From Callaeas wilsoni (taxonomy: Eukaryota > Chordata > Aves > Passeriformes > Callaeidae): DNA of 64,000 bases. Positions 60,801-64,000 of this stretch are shown piece after piece. Location of the stretch: the NCBI GenBank assembly GCA_013398955.1, contig VWPU01012703.1, positions 1 through 64,000 of the forward strand, given 5' to 3'. The translations under genes and the position numbers were made by a program. The notes under the pieces were generated by a model, which saw nothing but the letters and a program-made list of their open reading frames with translations, did no database searches and was not told where the DNA came from. Within the stretch, counting starts at the first letter, position 1, and each line of letters opens with the position of its first letter.

Positions 60801-63800
60801 GCATCAGAATAAGGATATGATAAAGGGAAGGGCTGTTATCACCAATGAAAGGGCAGCTTTGCCATGTGCTCTGGAGTCAGCTGGCAGCATCTGTTCTCTC
60901 TTCAGATACTTATTTCTTTTATTGAATCACCTGTCTTCATTCTTGATTTTTGATTCATGATTTATATTCATCTCTCCGTTAACATTTCCCTCTTCACCCA
61001 TTAAACGTAATTTTGTGGATGTATTCTTGGAATTCTACCTGAGATGGCCTATTAAGCATTGTAATTAGTCATGAGTTCATTAATAGGTCTGAACAAGCCA
61101 ATTATGATGCATCTGTGAAACGGTAATTAGTTCTAGAAATGCAGCTATGAGAAACAAAATATCTGAATCATTGTACAGATTTTTTTGTTGTTGTTATTCT
61201 ATGTGCTTATTTCTGTTATTGGAAAAGTTTATAGTTTATATTCAGTTGCAGCCTGCTTATCATTTTGAGCCTGCTCTGGGTGGACTCAGGAGAATTTCTC
61301 TCAAGTATCTTTGTTGCTTGCTGATTACTGCATTTGTACATGCTAGAAGAGCATGCAGAAGTGACCAACTGGTACTAAAATTTTAGGTGATGACAGCTAT
61401 TTAGAAAACTTAGATCACTTTTCTTATTCTGAATGTGTTTTAAAAATAGATCTTAGGTATTTCCAGCTAACAGAAATGCTCAATTACTGTCAGTCCTGTT
61501 TTGTGGAACTGTTTTCAGCTGTTGGGAAAAGTTAGGTGTTTGCAGGTGCTTTGATATAAATTTCAGCACATATTGCAAATAAGTATGTGGAATTACATAT
61601 TCTGGTGAACAGGAATTTGCCTCAAGACATTTCTAGTACCTGTGTGCTATTTCATCAAATTTATCCAGGAATCATTTCTAGTCAAGAAGGCACCCTCTCT
61701 GCTTGCAACGGGTTAATGTACATTAAGATTTTGTAGATTTGGCTTTAGAACCATCAGAAATATGCAAAAAAATTCTAGGATAAACACAATTTTATTTTCC
61801 TCAAACAAACACCAAGATATCAAAGGCTCTACTAAGGATTTTCTTGGATTATTAAGGGGCCTGTGTTTATAACTAAGGAATCTCTGCGTGTAGTTTGACG
61901 CCAGAAGAGCTTGATATTGGGAGACCTTAAATGAGTTCTATACTTTATAATTCATGAAAGCAGGAGAAGATCATAGTCTGGGGAGAGATGTGTACTTTAT
62001 TTGGGAGGATGAGATTGATTCCTGTACAGGGCAGATAAATGTTTAGAAAGGCAGAAGTCCCAGACCCAGTGTAACTCTTAGAGCGCAAAACGTCAGTAGC
62101 TGCCCCTAAAAATCTACCCACTAAACTTTCTCACGGTGGAAATCTCCAGATCTTTGGATAGTCCAGCATTCAAGAGCTGGGTTTTTGTACTCTTACTGTC
62201 ATGATTCCTTTCCATTTGCCACTGGGATTTGACAGTTTATGCTGAATAGTGATTTGAGGGTGTTGCATGTGAGACTTTGACCAGAATACTGGAGCTGGGA
62301 ATAGAAAAGGGGGCTGTGGGATAGTGACTTTTGAAATAAAATCAAAAGACAGTTGAGTACAACAGGCAATTATGCAAAATAAGGTGATATTCAACATAAT
62401 TTTTACATAGAAGACCTAAGTATGTTAGTTTGACATTTTTAAAACAGCATAAGAAGTTGTTGAGGAGTTTTTGACAAATGTGCATGGGTGAGGTACTGTT
62501 CAGTCACAGATGCAAAGAAGTTTTGGAACAATAATTAACTTAAAATGTGGTGTTAGAACTTACCTTTTTTTATTCTCTATTATTTTTTATCTAGTATAAA
62601 ACATGCTATAGGGACATTGCAAAATGACTGTATTTCCTAAAAATTTTAGTAATTAAGGTTAGAAGGGGAGTATTTTGTGGTTTTTTGAAGGAAAACTGTC
62701 TTTTTAATTATTTAAAAATAGAGATAAAAGGATCAGAGGCGAAAACGGGCAATGAAAGGCACTTAAAATCACCCTTTTTTTGCCTCCTCTGTTTCTCATA
62801 GACTGTTTGGTATTTAAGAGATAAGAAATTAAATTTAAAAATAAATTAATTGTAATAATATTAATTTAATTTAGCACAATAGGAATATTTTTATTGAACA
62901 GAATGGGAATTCCAGAGAGAAGGTCAAGATTTTGTTTTAAAAATAATTCCTAATCCTCAAAATAGTTACTGAACATGAAAAAACAGTTTTGAAGGCTTGT
63001 GTCTCTTTTTCTCTAATCTCAAAAGGTGTATATAATAGAAATAGGTGTATATATAGAAATATAGCTATTTCTCTTTATTAGCAAATAGATATGTTTCTGA
63101 ATTTTGTTCAGTTTTTAATGAAAGTGAGGGGATATAACTGTAATGTGAGCTACTGTAAACTGCAGTTTGATTTAAGCAAGCAGATCTGACTTTAAAATTA
63201 CCTGGGGATTTCAGTTCAAATAATCCAGCAGAGTAACTCCTGAGATTTTGCTGCCTCTTCTAGCCCCTTTCTTCCAGCTTCAGCCCAATTTGTTCTCGGA
63301 GTTTGTCTTGTTAAAGGTTTGCGAGTTTAACATTAAACAGTGCTTCAGAAAGTTTTTGGAGCAATCTGCCGTGCCTCCGGTTTAACAGGCTTAGCTAATC
63401 GGAATGTTTATACAAAAGGCACAGTTAGCCCCTGCTTAAAATTTCTTGACATTAAGCTGTGCCTCCTTGGAAATGAAGTGTGCTTTGGATTCCTTTACCA
63501 CCTGCTGGTGTGAGGATTTATTTGAATAACTAAGCTGTCCAGAATTTTAGTGGGATTTTTGAGTCCTCAATTCTGCAATGTACATGAAGAATAATTTAAA
63601 ACCACAAAAATCTTTTGGTTGCCTTCACATAACTCAAGCTTTATTTAGAGTTTGAATCTCTCTTGAATCTCAATATCCTTTCAGTCTGATGTGCAGTGCT
63701 GAATATTCTGTGGAACTGAATACTTTCCTATGAATGAGTGATGAACTTGCCTTGAGGTGCACTCAGATTGAATGAGTTGTATTGGTTGTGTGATTCCCTG

Positions 63801-64000
63801 ATGTAGTGGTGTCCAAACCTTTTGATCATCAGCAAAAAGTTTTTGAGTGTTCACCCCCAGTATATGTATTTTTATTTGGACTCCTTGTTGCACCAAATTG
63901 CTCAGGATCTTTTTAAACTGAATTTTGAGTGTCTTCAGGCATGAAGATCCCAAACCTCTCTGGATTTCTGTTCCAGGGCTTGATGTTTCTTATGGTGAAG
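48801..64000. other. Intergenic DNA, AT-rich, possible regulatory desert
   Basis: About 15.2 kb to the window end. The longest open frames are on the - strand at 56817-57311 (164 codons) and 58778-59245 (155 codons); neither resembles a known family. Several blocks are rich in TAAT cores (51780-52140, 55340-55590, 59960-60200, 61020-61140, 63220-63480). No RNA gene or transposon is recognised. Confidence 0.55.
61020..61140. promoter_or_regulatory. Cluster of homeodomain-type TAAT sites
   Basis: Within about 80 bp there are two GTAATTAGT sites (61061 and 61123), CAATTATGATGCAT (61100-61113) and CATTAATAG (near 61078). TAATTA is the core of many homeodomain sites, and ATGATGCAT resembles a POU/octamer-like site. 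This is suggestive of an enhancer but unproven. Confidence 0.3.

Noticed and set aside
62820..62880. AT-rich stretch considered as a replication or matrix-attachment element
   Set aside because: Simple AT-richness alone is common in this desert, and nothing specific supports it.

Overview
This is vertebrate nuclear DNA, almost certainly from a bird and probably a songbird or other neoavian. It has interrupted genes with GT-AG introns, CpG islands, AT-rich intergenic DNA, and three copies of the CR1 LINE, the dominant retroposon of bird genomes. The CR1 3' end near 48.53-48.80 kb has the wording typical of passerine/neoavian CR1 families.

One protein-coding gene can be fully supported: SHCBP1 (SHC SH2-domain binding protein 1), on the + strand at about 1.0-12.05 kb. 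I reconstructed 13 coding exons whose splice phases all match. They give a 2,025-nt CDS, or 674 residues, close to the roughly 670 residues of mammalian SHCBP1. The protein is the vertebrate relative of Drosophila Nessun Dorma, a cytokinesis factor that binds centralspindlin. The C-terminal half is a right-handed parallel beta-helix.

Region by region: 1-480 is a GC-rich edge followed by a T-rich tract. 480-1400 is a CpG-island promoter with seven CCAAT boxes at a 30-31 bp period, followed by a TTTGAA (CHR-like) element just before the ATG. 1001-11932 is the SHCBP1 coding span. 12041 is the poly(A) signal. 12235-13165 is an old antisense CR1. From 13.2 to 64 kb there is an approximately 51-kb gene-poor stretch. 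It contains a homogenised 61-bp minisatellite (25544-26151) with a GC-rich flank, an orphan CpG island with a TATA box (about 27.88-28.35 kb), two more CR1 fragments, several perfect inverted repeats, and blocks rich in TAAT homeodomain cores that could be long-range regulatory DNA. No tRNA, rRNA, CRISPR or intact transposon was found.

The most interesting feature is the SHCBP1 promoter. It looks like an exaggerated form of the NF-Y plus CHR architecture known from G2/M cell-cycle genes such as the B-type cyclins, and it fits the role of the encoded protein in cell division.
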